DNA of 54,159 nt from CAG-390 sp003523225 (GTDB lineage: Bacteria > Bacillota > Clostridia > Oscillospirales > CAG-272): positions 1 through 54,159 of the forward strand of contig CABPZE010000011.1 of the NCBI GenBank assembly GCA_902461815.1. Direction: 5' to 3'. A model generated the notes under the pieces. The model saw nothing but the letters and a program-made list of their open reading frames with translations. It was not told the DNA's origin and did not search any database. Shown piece by piece: positions 42,075 through 52,781 of this stretch (position 1 is its first letter; the number at the start of each line of letters is the position of its first letter). Both the position numbers and the translations under genes were made by a program.

Positions 42075-43877
42075 TCAGCCGAGATTCTTAAGGGCGCTGT
42101 CCTTGAAGGATACTCCCACCTCGGTCTTCTGAGCCTCATACCACTCGTTGTACTTCTCGTCGAACACTCCCGAAAGAGCAGTTGACTTCCATGCGACCTC
42201 GCCGTCTCCCACGAAGTACATGATGTGAGCGCCGTATGTCGTTTCAACGATATCGACGTCGCCGACTTTTCTGGACTCGTCATAGATCCATGCGTCAAAG
42301 CTCTCGACCATGTAGTCCTTCACAACATTTTCGTAGAAAATGTTGCTGTCCTCATTATACTGATTTGCAAGAGCTTCAAAGGCTTCCTTGGTCTGCTCGC
42401 CTGCCTTGTACTCGGCAAGTATCTCCTCAGCCTTTGCCTTGGCGTCTTCTGCAGAACCGTAGGTGTCTTTTTTGAAGAGAATGTGTCCGACATTCTTGGT
42501 GATGCTCTCGTCGCGGCGGGCGGCGGTATCAACAAAATATGCGGTGTAGGTGGACTTCTTGTCAGCCTCGGAAGCAATGGAGGTCGTGTCGCCCGCCTTG
42601 CGGTCGGATGCAAAGAGCCACTTTGTAACGTCTGTCGCGTCCTCGGCGGTCGGATCGGAATATTTTACAGAGGATGTTTCTTTCACCGAGTCATACGCGC
42701 TCTGGACCGCCTCAAGCAGATCATCGCAGATCTCGCCCAGCGCCTTCTCATATGTGCCTTCCTTTTCAACTGCGGGCTTCTGGATCTCCTCGATCTCGCC
42801 CTTGATCTTTGCCGCTACCGACTTGAGAAGCTCCGCCTTATCCTCGGCGAGCTTTTCGGCGGTGGGAAGATTGGCTTCGTCAATATCCGACTTTGCATCC
42901 TCATAGAGGCTATCAAATTGATCGGAGGCGTATGTGCCGATAATGTACTCCTGCGCCTTGGCTATGAAGGAATCCTTATCGGTGCAGGCGGCAAGCTCCT
43001 CGGCAAGCTTTTTGGCGGCTGCCTTATCGGACTCATACGCTGACTTTTCTTCGTCGGTAGCCTCTGAGCCTGCAAGCTCAAGCTCTGCCGTAAAGGTATA
43101 AGAATACACATCGGCAGTAAGGAGTGATGCCGGATTGTCTGTGCAATACTTTTCAAGCTCATCGTCGGTTATGCCGGCTTTAACGCGCTCCTGATATGCG
43201 TCATAGAACTTGGAGGAAAGTGCGGAAAGCTCCATGGCATGACGTACATTGCTCTCGCTGACGCCGTTGCCGTACTGCTGAGTAAGGAAATAGCTTGCGC
43301 TGTATCCGCTGTAACCGTTGCTGGCATACAGCTTGGCAAGCTCCTCGGCGCTTTCCTTCATCGCCTTGATGGATTCGTCAATGGTCTCCTTGTCGCTGTC
43401 ATCCAGCTTCATGCCCTCGGCTCTTGCAGCCTCGCAGAGCACAAGCATACTTTCCACCTGGCTCTTGGCCTGCTCGACAAAATAATCGTACCAGCTCTTT
43501 GTGGAATCAAGCGCGCATGTCTGCGACTTAAGACCTGTAAGAGAAGTATCGTTTGAATCAATTCCGAATGTTGAAAGATACGACGTACCGTACTGGCTGA
43601 GAGTATTGATGTAGTTGTTTTTAAGCGTGTTGACGAAGTAGGTCATTTCGCTTCCGTTGATCTTATAGTTTTCGGATCTTGCAACAGTGAGAATACGCGG
43701 GACCCACGAGGTGACTGCCCACAGAACTAAGCACGCCACAAGCAGAACCGTGCATGCCGCCACGCCTATACGGGTAGCGAGCTTGGATTTGTCAACATTA
43801 TTCTTTTTGCTGAATTTTGCAGGATCGGCAATGATATCACCGGCTCTTGCATTTCTCGATCTGGTACCTTTTCCCAT
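42075..43877 (-). CDS. Membrane-anchored parvulin-type peptidyl-prolyl isomerase (PrsA/SurA-like)
   Basis: 600 residues. The basic N-terminus leads to one membrane helix (GVAACTVLLVACLVLWAV, about 38-55), with the rest outside the cell. A long helical chaperone region (about 70-450) is rich in Lys, Glu and Ala. A parvulin-like rotamase domain follows, with VGHILFKKD and, at its end, YGAHIMYFVGDG. PrsA-type foldases help secreted proteins fold at the membrane-wall interface. Here the anchor is a helix rather than a lipidated Cys. The promoter region has two inverted repeats. Confidence 0.87.
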   Translation of the reverse strand: MGKGTRSRNARAGDIIADPAKFSKKNNVDKSKLATRIGVAACTVLLVACLVLWAVTSWVPRILTVARSENYKINGSEMTYFVNTLKNNYINTLSQYGTSYLSTFGIDSNDTSLTGLKSQTCALDSTKSWYDYFVEQAKSQVESMLVLCEAARAEGMKLDDSDKETIDESIKAMKESAEELAKLYASNGYSGYSASYFLTQQYGNGVSESNVRHAMELSALSSKFYDAYQERVKAGITDDELEKYCTDNPASLLTADVYSYTFTAELELAGSEATDEEKSAYESDKAAAKKLAEELAACTDKDSFIAKAQEYIIGTYASDQFDSLYEDAKSDIDEANLPTAEKLAEDKAELLKSVAAKIKGEIEEIQKPAVEKEGTYEKALGEICDDLLEAVQSAYDSVKETSSVKYSDPTAEDATDVTKWLFASDRKAGDTTSIASEADKKSTYTAYFVDTAARRDESITKNVGHILFKKDTYGSAEDAKAKAEEILAEYKAGEQTKEAFEALANQYNEDSNIFYENVVKDYMVESFDAWIYDESRKVGDVDIVETTYGAHIMYFVGDGEVAWKSTALSGVFDEKYNEWYEAQKTEVGVSFKDSALKNLG

Positions 43878-44040
43878 TGTATGTACCCTGCCCTTTCCGA
43901 CGCGGGCTTACAGCCCCGGCTTGTACCTGCTGTCCGTTTTGGCGGACAGGCGCCATCTTTTTGTTTATTTTAGTTTTTGACTGTTCCCGGGGTCAGAACG
44001 GCGCGCCTGAAAGGACGCGCCCGTCCGCCCGCAAAAAGAC

Positions 44041-44113
44041 ACAGTATATTATAACTGTATATACTGTTCGTAATGTGAACGCAATTTGAACTTATATTAA
44101 ATTTCGTTCACAT
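44041..44113 (-). promoter_or_regulatory. Foldase-gene promoter with two inverted repeats
   Basis: On the minus strand TTGCGT, 17 bp, TATACA (44056-44084). ACAGTATAT/ATATACTGT flanks the start-site side (44041-44067). ATGTGAACG/CGTTCACAT (44073-44113) covers the -35 box. Both repeats could be operators for a stress regulator. Confidence 0.5.
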
Positions 44114-44138
44114 GATACAGAAAAATTTGCTTTTCCGA

Positions 44139-46229
<2,091 letters not shown>

Positions 46230-46567
46230 AAACTGATCGTTCTTTCCTTTCCGAAGGCAGAAAACAAAAACCGGTTGCAGCCGACCTGCCGCATAACGCC
46301 GTTGATACACGGCATATACGGCAGCACCGTAAAAAGATAAGCGTCAAGGGCGCACAAAAAGAGCACGGGCACAGGAATTCCGCAATGGCATGATAAAAAT
46401 GCCGCAGAATTGCAAAAAGCCCGACGCTCGGAAAAGCCCCGCAGCGGTTGTTTTCTGCTTTGCTATGTTGTATTTTTGTTTTATTTATCTGATGCGGCGT
46501 CGCTTCCATGCGCGTCCCGCAAAAAAATCAGCAATAGCCGCCGACATGGCGGCAAGACACTTGCAAT

Positions 46568-46596
46568 ATTATACACTGTTTTTTCGATTTTGTCAA
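46568..46596 (-). promoter_or_regulatory. Consensus promoter of ribonuclease J, long leader
   Basis: On the minus strand TTGACA, 17 bp, TATAAT, a perfect sigma-A promoter. Its -35 box overlaps the stop codon of the upstream gene. About 330 nt of untranslated leader precede the RNase J start. Apart from hairpins, 46230-46567 shows no gene. Confidence 0.85.
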
Positions 46597-46931
46597 GCAC
46601 ACAGCATGTGCCATAGGAAATAAACCAGCAAAGCCGCGGCTATACCTGCGCTCATACCGAGTATAAACGCCAGCACTCTGCCGCGCATGCGTCCCGACGA
46701 CCGCTCCTTACCCGCTGCGCGGGTGCTGCGCTCTGCGGGCAGTGCTGATCTGCCGCGTAATCTTTCCGCCTCGGCAACTATTTTTTCCGCTTCAAGCAGC
46801 ATTTCATTTTCGCCCGCACTGTCGCCGCAGCAGTCGGCGCGAAGCACAAAATACGCGCACTCAAACGATCCGCTGCCCGAACCCTGCAGATTCGGCAGAA
46901 AAATTATCTGTCTTCTTGTTCCCTTTACCAT
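46593..46931 (-). CDS. Small conserved Clostridial protein with C-terminal membrane helix
   Basis: 112 residues. The start MVKGTRRQIIFLPNLQGSGSGSFECAYFVLR matches a short Clostridial family that begins MVKGxxRxVIxV and has a later E-x-EAE-x-I pattern (LLEAEKIVAEAERL). A basic linker and one membrane helix (VLAFILGMSAGIAAALLVYFLW) end it. The family has no assigned function. AGGAGAGAGG precedes the ATG. It lies between SpmB and RNase J on the same strand, 113 bp after spmB. Confidence 0.6.
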   Translation of the reverse strand: MVKGTRRQIIFLPNLQGSGSGSFECAYFVLRADCCGDSAGENEMLLEAEKIVAEAERLRGRSALPAERSTRAAGKERSSGRMRGRVLAFILGMSAGIAAALLVYFLWHMLCA

Positions 46932-47044
46932 ACTGAGCGACCTCTCTCCTTTTACTTACCGTCCAATGACCGACGCCCGACTGCACGCACAGCGCACTCC
47001 AAAGTTCATTCATTGCTATTATTTACCGGTTTTTGCTTTGAGAT

Positions 47045-47578
47045 TCACCCGAAAAGCAATCTTACAAGCAAACAGGAAAGAAAAACACATAAAAGCATTA
47101 CCACCAGCGCCGCCGGATAGGTGTGACGCGTTCGTCTGACTCCGACCGAGGAAAAATAAACCGCGGTCACATATGCAAGCGTGTCAGAACTGCCAAGTAT
47201 CACTGCCGCGCAGAGAGACGGAAAGCTGTCCGCCCCAGTGTCCGACAGTATTCCGGAAAACACCGCAGTAGAGGCGCTGCCCGACACCGGGCGAGTAAGC
47301 AGCAGCGGAAGTATTTCGGACGGTATCCCGATACGGTCGGCAAACGGAGAGATAAGCGAGGACAAAAAATCCGCAAGCCCGGACGCGGAAAACAGCGCCA
47401 CGGTCACGTTGAGCAGGACAAGAGTAGGCAGCATTGATACCGCACTTGCAAACCCCTCGCGCGCACCTTTTACGAAGATCCCTACCCCGTCCCCGTGAGA
47501 AAGCCGCGGGGAGAGCATTATTATCGCCGCGCAGACAATTACCGCCGGAACTGCAAGAGAGGATATGATCCCTATCAT
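47045..47578 (-). CDS. spmB: Spore maturation protein B
   Basis: 177 residues with about five membrane segments of the nucleoside-recognition/gate type: SLAVPAVIVCAAIIML, GFASAVSMLPTLVLLNVTVALFSASGLADFL and LLLTRPVSGSASTAVFSGIL. GADSFPSLCAAVILGSSDTLAYVTAVYF and AALVVMLLCVFLSCLLV complete the set. SpmB acts with SpmA in dehydration of the spore core. The RPVSGSAS and GSSDT motifs are typical. Its start overlaps the spmA stop by four bases. Confidence 0.93.
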   Translation of the reverse strand: MIGIISSLAVPAVIVCAAIIMLSPRLSHGDGVGIFVKGAREGFASAVSMLPTLVLLNVTVALFSASGLADFLSSLISPFADRIGIPSEILPLLLTRPVSGSASTAVFSGILSDTGADSFPSLCAAVILGSSDTLAYVTAVYFSSVGVRRTRHTYPAALVVMLLCVFLSCLLVRLLFG

Positions 47579-48246
47579 CGGACATGCCCCACGCGCAGCT
47601 TTTTGGCGCCCTCAGACTCAGACCCGCGCCCCGCCGCAAGGGATGCTTTGCGCACCCTGCCCGCCCCGGCAGCCAGTCCGCGCGAAAGCACGACCGCGCT
47701 GAATGAACACACCGCCGAGCATATCCAGACCGCTGGAACGATCAGAAACGGCTCGGCAGCTCCGGCGGCGCGTCGAAGCGTGCAGACCGTTGTGGGGATA
47801 AGGGATATTGAGGAGGTGTTCAGTACCGCAAGTGTTATCATATCGTCGCTGGCGCACCCCGGCGGCACACCCACGGCACGGGCGCGAGCGTCCAGCTTTT
47901 TCATTGCGGCAAGAGCATACGGCGTTGCGGCGTTTCCTATGCCGAGAATATTTGCGCTTATATTCGCCGCTATTTCCTCCACACCGCAGCCGGAGTGCAC
48001 GGCATCGGGAAAAATAAGCCTCAAGAGCGGCGTCACCGTTCGGGTAAGGACGCGGATAATTCCGGCGCTACGCATAAGCTCCATTATCCCGCACCAGAGG
48101 CACATAGATCCGCAGAGCGTAAGTGTAAGCGTAACCGCGCCCGACGCGCCGTCCAGAACTGCGCAGGAAAGCTCCGCCGCTCTGCCGGACACAGCTCCGT
48201 AAACCACCGAGGAAATACATATCAACGCAAGCATTACCGAAAGCAT
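47575..48246 (-). CDS. spmA: Spore maturation protein A
   Basis: 223 residues, membrane protein. Motifs include GAVTLTLTLCGSMCLWCGIMELMRSAG, then ANISANILGIGNAATPYALAAMKKLD and LNTSSISLIPTTVCTLR, all characteristic of SpmA. Works with SpmB in spore core dehydration. GGAGG precedes the ATG by six to seven bases. Compared with relatives its C-terminus carries a basic tail (RKASLAAGRGSESEGAKK). Confidence 0.93.
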   Translation of the reverse strand: MLSVMLALICISSVVYGAVSGRAAELSCAVLDGASGAVTLTLTLCGSMCLWCGIMELMRSAGIIRVLTRTVTPLLRLIFPDAVHSGCGVEEIAANISANILGIGNAATPYALAAMKKLDARARAVGVPPGCASDDMITLAVLNTSSISLIPTTVCTLRRAAGAAEPFLIVPAVWICSAVCSFSAVVLSRGLAAGAGRVRKASLAAGRGSESEGAKKLRVGHVR

Positions 48247-48384
48247 TCTGACCTCCTGATGAAATACAATACAGTAAAAGTATTAAAAAGTTATTATTCC
48301 ACATTTTTTCGAGGCGTATTATGAATTAACATTTAACATTTTACGCCTATATTGTAAAATGGTCAAAAAATGTCGATTAAGGGG

Positions 48385-48413
48385 TTGACCAAAGATGAAA
48401 AAAGTTGTAAAAT
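48385..48413 (+). promoter_or_regulatory. Promoter of the AbrB-like gene
   Basis: TTGACC, 17 bp, TAAAAT. Transcription would start at about 48420, ruling out an ATG at 48395 as start codon and supporting 48449. Confidence 0.65.
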
Positions 48414-48448
48414 GCAAATACATTATAGGGAAAGAAGTTATAATTACA

Positions 48449-48694
48449 ATGAAATCAACTGGTATTGTACGTAAAGTCGACGAACTGGGCAGAATCGTGC
48501 TCCCTATGGAGCTGCGCAAGATGCTTGACCTCAATGTCAAGGATCCGGTGGAAATTTTCGTGGACGATGAAAGGATCATTCTCCAGAAATATTATCCCGC
48601 CTGCATTTTCTGCGGAGATGCCGATGACGTTATTTACTATAACGGCAAGCGCATCTGCGCAAAGTGCCTGAATAATCTTAAGACGAAATTCTGA
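48449..48694 (+). CDS. AbrB/SpoVT-type transition-state regulator with Cys motif
   Basis: 81 residues. The swapped-hairpin DNA-binding domain (MKSTGIVRKVDELGRIVLPMELRKML, then DPVEIFVDDERIILQKY) is at residues 1-48. A C-terminal Cys pair set (CIFC at 52-55, CAKC at 70-73) probably binds zinc. AbrB-like proteins dimerise and repress post-exponential genes. This one, with its CxxC tail, is a common Clostridial variant. It is a single-gene unit with a bidirectional terminator after it. Confidence 0.93.
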   Translation: MKSTGIVRKVDELGRIVLPMELRKMLDLNVKDPVEIFVDDERIILQKYYPACIFCGDADDVIYYNGKRICAKCLNNLKTKF

Positions 48695-48784
48695 TTTCCT
48701 CATAAGATTATATTTCTGTCCTGCCGCTTATATGCCCGGAGGCGCGGATCTTACATAGCACCAATGTCCCGGATATGTATACGG

Positions 48785-48829
48785 CAAAAAAGCATATGCT
48801 CTGTCCGCAATGTCAGCGCATATGCTTTT
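48785..48829. terminator. Bidirectional terminator after the AbrB-like gene
   Basis: A13-bp AAAAAGCATATGC stem pairs with GCATATGCTTTTT. TTTTTC follows on the plus strand. Confidence 0.75.
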
Positions 48830-48843
48830 TCTTTTATCGCGGC

Positions 48844-48893
48844 AAAAAACACTGCGCACAGCGGATATTTATCCGTCTGCACGCAGTGTTTTT
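48844..48893 (-). terminator. Terminator of the copper operon
   Basis: AAAAACACTGCG and CGCAGTGTTTTT close a stem with an inner GACGGATA/TATCCG hairpin. On the minus strand TTTTTT follows it. It begins 2 bp after the copA stop. Confidence 0.85.
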
Positions 48894-48894
48894 G

Positions 48895-51453
48895 TCAGCT
48901 TATATCCTTTACCGGGTATCCCTCGGCCTCCACTGCCGCCCGCAGTGCGGAGTCCGGCACCTGCGACACAAGCGTAACGACCGCCGTGCCGCTTTGTGCG
49001 CTTACATTCGCCTCGGACACGCCCTCCAGTGCCTCAAGCGCCTTCTTCACGCGTCCCTCGCAGTGGCTGCACATCATACCTTCAACACTCAGTGTTCTTG
49101 TCATAGCTTTTTCCTCTTTTCCTTCTTCCGTTTCCTCCGCCCCATTATCGGTAATTATCGCGGAGGTGATCTGTTTTCTGATCTTTTTATCCTTTCTTGC
49201 GTCGTGTACTCTGCAAAGGTTCAGCCGCAGTGCGTTTGTGACCACACAGAAGCTCGAAAGACTCATTGCCGCCGCGCCAAACATCGGGTTCAGCTTCCAC
49301 CCAAGTACGCCGACAAAAAGCCCCGCGGCAAGCGGAATGCCTATCGCATTGTAGAAAAACGCCCCGAAAAGATTTTCGTGAATGTTTCGCAGTGTCGCCC
49401 GGCTCAGGCGCACAGCCGCCGGAACGTCCGCAAGACTGCTCCTCATAAGCACAACATCTGCGGCGTCAATTGCAATATCGGTACCCGCGCCAATGGCAAT
49501 ACCGATATCAGCGCGCGTAAGCGCCGGGGCATCGTTGATGCCGTCCCCCACCATAGCGACGTTCCCGTACTCCTTGAGCTTCCTTATCACATTTTCCTTG
49601 CCGTCGGGCAGGACTCCGGCAACCACCTCATCCACGCCCGCCTGTCTGCCTATTGCTTTTGCGGTGCGCTCGTTATCCCCCGTAAGCATTACCACGTGAA
49701 TGCCCATATCCTGCAATTCACGGATAGCGCGCGGGCTGTCCTCCTTTATCACATCCGCAACGGCAATTATCCCGGCAAGCTCCCCGCCGCGGCAGAAAAA
49801 GAGCGGCGTTTTGCCCTCCTCTGCCAGTCTTTCGGACTTTAGCCTTACCTCATCGGAAATAACAGTCTGGGTGCTTATAAAGCGGTAGCTTCCGCCAAGC
49901 AGACGCTGTCCGCCGCACACGGCTGAAAGCCCGTTGCCGGGCAGAGCGGTAAATTCCGTCACCTCGGCTGCCGACAATCCCATTTCCTCCGCTCTCCTGA
50001 CTATTGCCTTTGCCAGCGGATGCTCGCTTTTGCTTTCAAGCGAATATGCCAGCTTCATCAGTTCCGCCTCATCCTTGGCGGCAATTGCGACCGCATCCGT
50101 CACCCTCGGCTCTCCCTGAGTGATCGTTCCGGTCTTGTCAAGCGCGGCTATCTGAATCTTCCCGGTCGCCTCAAGCGACGCTGCGGTCTTGAAAAGAATA
50201 CCGTTTTTCGCTCCCACGCCGTTCCCCACCATGACGGCAACCGGGGTCGCCAATCCCAGCGCGCACGGGCAACTGATGACCAGAACCGCAATGGCATAGG
50301 ACAGCGCGCCGCCGACCGATTCACCGGCAAGCATCCAGCCGATAAAGGTCAGAAGCGAAATTGTCATTACCGCCGGAACAAATATTCCTGACACCTTGTC
50401 CGCCACCTTGGCGATCGGAGCCTTTGTCGCCGCCGCGTCGCTGACCATCTGAATGATTTTTGAAAGCGCGGTGTCCTCCCCGACGCGTGTAGCGCGACAA
50501 CGTATAAAGCCCGACAGGTTTATCGTAGCGGCGGAAACACTGTCTCCGGTGCTTTTGTCCACCGGAATGCTTTCACCCGTCAGAGCCGCTTCATTCACCG
50601 CGCTGACGCCGTCGATAACCACACCGTCAACGGGAATGCTCTCGCCGGGTCGCACAACGAACACATCATCCTTTTGCACCTGACCTACCGGAACGGTAAG
50701 CTCCGTCCCGTCCTTCTCAATTACGGCAGTCTGCGGAGCCAGCTTCATAAGGCTTCTGAGGGCATCCGTCGTTTTGCCCTTGGAATGCGCTTCAAGGGTC
50801 TTGCCAACGGTTATAAGCGTCAGTATCATTGCCGCCGTTTCGAAATAAAAATCATCCATATAAGCCATGGCAGCCTCAGAGCCGCCGCTGACCTGAGCCG
50901 ACGACATTGCAAAAAGCGCCCATGTGCTGTAAAGGAAGGACGCCGCCGCCCCCATTGCGACGAGCGTGTCCATGTTCGGGGAACGGTGGATCAGCGCCCT
51001 GAAGCCGCTTATGAAGAATTTTTGATTTATCACCATGATAATGGCGGTAAGCAGTAGCTGAAGCAGACCCATCGCCACATGGTTGCCCTGCAAAAATCCC
51101 GGAAGCGGCCAGCTCCAGAGCATATGTCCCATTGAAAAATACAAAAGGATCACTAAAAATATTGCCGATGCGATCAGCCGCTTTTTAAGCATGGGAGTTT
51201 CACGGTCTGCAAGCGCATCGTCGGCGGAAGTATTCTGCTCACGTCCTTTTTCCGCCTTTTTTGCGCTTGCCTTGTAGCCCGCACCGACAACCGCCGCAAT
51301 TACAGCTTCGTCGGAGGCAGTGCCTTCAACCCCCATTGAATTTGTCAGCAGGCTGACACTGCACGAGCTGACCCCTTCTACCTTCGACACAGCCTTTTCC
51401 ACCCGCGCTGCGCACGCCGCGCAGGTCATACCCGTTACGATATATTGTTTCAT
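48895..51453 (-). CDS. copA: Copper-translocating P1B-type ATPase with N- and C-terminal HMA domains
   Basis: 852 residues. CopA exports Cu+ across the membrane using ATP. An N-terminal HMA domain has the copper site GMTCAACA (Cys11, Cys14). The A-domain TGESIPVDK, the membrane CPC motif (SCPCALGLATP), DKTGTITQGEP with the phosphorylated Asp, SEHPLAKAI and GDGINDAPAL all follow. After the last membrane helices a linker leads to a second HMA domain (SVEGMMCSHCEGRVKK) at about 784-852. Start 51453 (MKQYIVTGMTC) fits the family, although AAGGAAAG lies somewhat far upstream. It is preceded by csoR. Confidence 0.95.
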   Translation of the reverse strand: MKQYIVTGMTCAACAARVEKAVSKVEGVSSCSVSLLTNSMGVEGTASDEAVIAAVVGAGYKASAKKAEKGREQNTSADDALADRETPMLKKRLIASAIFLVILLYFSMGHMLWSWPLPGFLQGNHVAMGLLQLLLTAIIMVINQKFFISGFRALIHRSPNMDTLVAMGAAASFLYSTWALFAMSSAQVSGGSEAAMAYMDDFYFETAAMILTLITVGKTLEAHSKGKTTDALRSLMKLAPQTAVIEKDGTELTVPVGQVQKDDVFVVRPGESIPVDGVVIDGVSAVNEAALTGESIPVDKSTGDSVSAATINLSGFIRCRATRVGEDTALSKIIQMVSDAAATKAPIAKVADKVSGIFVPAVMTISLLTFIGWMLAGESVGGALSYAIAVLVISCPCALGLATPVAVMVGNGVGAKNGILFKTAASLEATGKIQIAALDKTGTITQGEPRVTDAVAIAAKDEAELMKLAYSLESKSEHPLAKAIVRRAEEMGLSAAEVTEFTALPGNGLSAVCGGQRLLGGSYRFISTQTVISDEVRLKSERLAEEGKTPLFFCRGGELAGIIAVADVIKEDSPRAIRELQDMGIHVVMLTGDNERTAKAIGRQAGVDEVVAGVLPDGKENVIRKLKEYGNVAMVGDGINDAPALTRADIGIAIGAGTDIAIDAADVVLMRSSLADVPAAVRLSRATLRNIHENLFGAFFYNAIGIPLAAGLFVGVLGWKLNPMFGAAAMSLSSFCVVTNALRLNLCRVHDARKDKKIRKQITSAIITDNGAEETEEGKEEKAMTRTLSVEGMMCSHCEGRVKKALEALEGVSEANVSAQSGTAVVTLVSQVPDSALRAAVEAEGYPVKDIS

Positions 51454-51536
51454 TTTGATATTAATACACTTTCCTTGAATGTAATTATGCGTTTTCCGTT
51501 TGCCGCTTGCCGTCATACGTCCGTATGCGGACATAT

Positions 51537-51881
51537 TCACTTCATCAGCTTCTGAAGCAGAACGACCAATTCGTCAATGACCTCATCGTTTCCGCGGCGG
51601 ATATTGTCCGCCACGCAGGTGCGCACATGATTGGCAAGCAGCACCTTGCTGAAGCTGTTCAGCGCCGCATTCACCGCCGCGACCTGCATTAAAATATCTG
51701 TACAGTATGCATCGTTTTCAAGCATATTCTGGATCCCGCGCACCTGACCCTCAATGCGCCTGAGCCGGTTCATCAGATTCCGGTATTCCTCTGCCGACCG
51801 CTCCTTAGTCTTTTCCACGTGCGCCTGCTTCTGACAGCAGCAGCACTCAGGCGTCGCGGCCGATTTTTTGCTCTTTTCCAC
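51537..51881 (-). CDS. csoR: Copper-sensing repressor CsoR
   Basis: 114 residues. CsoR binds Cu+ through Cys60, His85 and Cys89 (AYCTDIL, NHVRTC), and then leaves its DNA sites. The rest is the usual helical bundle (LMNRLRRIEGQVRGIQNMLEND). A short N-terminal extension with four consecutive cysteines (ECCCCQKQAH, 12-21) is unusual. The GTG start at 51881 has GAGGAT seven bases upstream. It is the first gene of the operon, 84 bp ahead of copA. Confidence 0.95.
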   Translation of the reverse strand: MEKSKKSAATPECCCCQKQAHVEKTKERSAEEYRNLMNRLRRIEGQVRGIQNMLENDAYCTDILMQVAAVNAALNSFSKVLLANHVRTCVADNIRRGNDEVIDELVVLLQKLMK

Positions 51882-51963
51882 GGTATATCCTCACTTTGGT
51901 TTACTTGATAATAAGGAAAGCACTCCGATCTGACATCAATCAAATGCCGTCCCCAACACCCCC

Positions 51964-51984
51964 AAATACCCACATGGGGTATTT
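51964..51984 (-). promoter_or_regulatory. Downstream CsoR-type palindrome
   Basis: AAATACCCACATGGGGTATTT has AATACCC/GGGTATT arms matching the G/C-tract form of CsoR sites. It lies at about +5 to +25 from the predicted start, where bound repressor would block elongation. Confidence 0.75.
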
Positions 51985-51995
51985 GAACATGTAAT

Positions 51996-52024
51996 ATTAT
52001 ATACCCCCGGCGGGTATTTGTCAA
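51996..52024 (-). promoter_or_regulatory. csoR-copA promoter with CsoR operator in the spacer
   Basis: On the minus strand TTGACA, 17 bp, TATAAT. The spacer is filled by the palindrome ATACCCGCCGGGGGTAT (52001-52017), a CsoR-type site (ATACCC and GGGTAT arms). Bound CsoR would block RNA polymerase directly. Confidence 0.92.
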
Positions 52025-52310
52025 GTGGTTTTTGCAAGTTAATTGATGATTTTTACGCATATCTGCACATAAAGTATTGTACGCAAGCGTGAATTATATC
52101 CATGTATAACCCGCAATATGCTTACAGGGATTCCGAAAAACCTTCTCTTGCTTTCTGACAAATATTATGGCGATTTATCATCCGATGCGTTGTCTTAATT
52201 ATACCCCGTAGTGGCGGATTCCATATCCGCCCGCTCCCCCATGCGCGCGGTATCGTGGATGCGAACCGGCTCATTACCGAGCAGAAACGTAATAAATGAT
52301 TTCGTTTTTA

Positions 52311-52475
52311 CACACTGAATGATGTGCCACATGTATCTGTCCTCCTCATCCGTCAGCCTATGGCTGCCACCTTCCCCGCTGGGGAAGGCTAACTGAATCA
52401 ATTCTTCATCTTATACAACTGAAAACATCATTAATCCTCAGTTTAGAAAACTGCACTTTAGAATTAGCAGTAGCA
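52311..52475 (-). repeat. Interspersed repeat with AT-rich leader, distant copy
   Basis: Copy of the 10441-10625 element. Shared parts include the leader TTCAGTTGTATAAGATGAAGA, AGCCTTCCCCAGCGGGGAAG, GGTGGCAGCC, GGCTGACGGATGAGGAG and CATGTGGCACATCATTCAG. The 52025-52310 stretch has only a small GCGGAT/ATCCGC hairpin and no gene. Confidence 0.8.
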
Positions 52476-52535
52476 AAAAGCCTTCTCCAGCGGAGAAGGT
52501 GGCGCGGCTTGCCGCGACGGATGAGGAGGACACCT
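52476..52535 (+). repeat. Interspersed repeat, short form
   Basis: AAAGCCTTCTCCAGCGGAG, AAGGTGGCGCGGCTTGCCGCG and GACGGATGAGGAG follow each other. It is divergent from the adjoining element, the same arrangement as at 10308-10600. The remaining 52536-52745 holds no gene I can support. Confidence 0.75.
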
Positions 52536-52745
52536 TAATGACGCACAAAAGTCTGTTCTGGCAAATAATCAACGTGAAAAAAGAGCAGTGAGATAAGAAA
52601 GTAGGGGCTACCATTAGCCGTCCGCGGACGAGCGATGCTCGCCCTATCTGTTTTAAACATCGCCCTTAAAAGAAGCGATCATTTTCGTGGGTTCGGCGTT
52701 TGCTCTGCCAATTTTACGCACAAACAAGACCAATATCCGTAGGGC

Positions 52746-52775
52746 GGGGCTGCCGCACCTGAGTGCAGCAGCCCC
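52746..52775 (-). terminator. Hairpin after the sigma-like gene
   Basis: GGGGCTGC and GCAGCCCC, extended by CAC/GTG, form a stem 7 bp downstream of the stop codon. No U-run on the minus strand. Confidence 0.6.
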
Positions 52776-52781
52776 ATAAGC

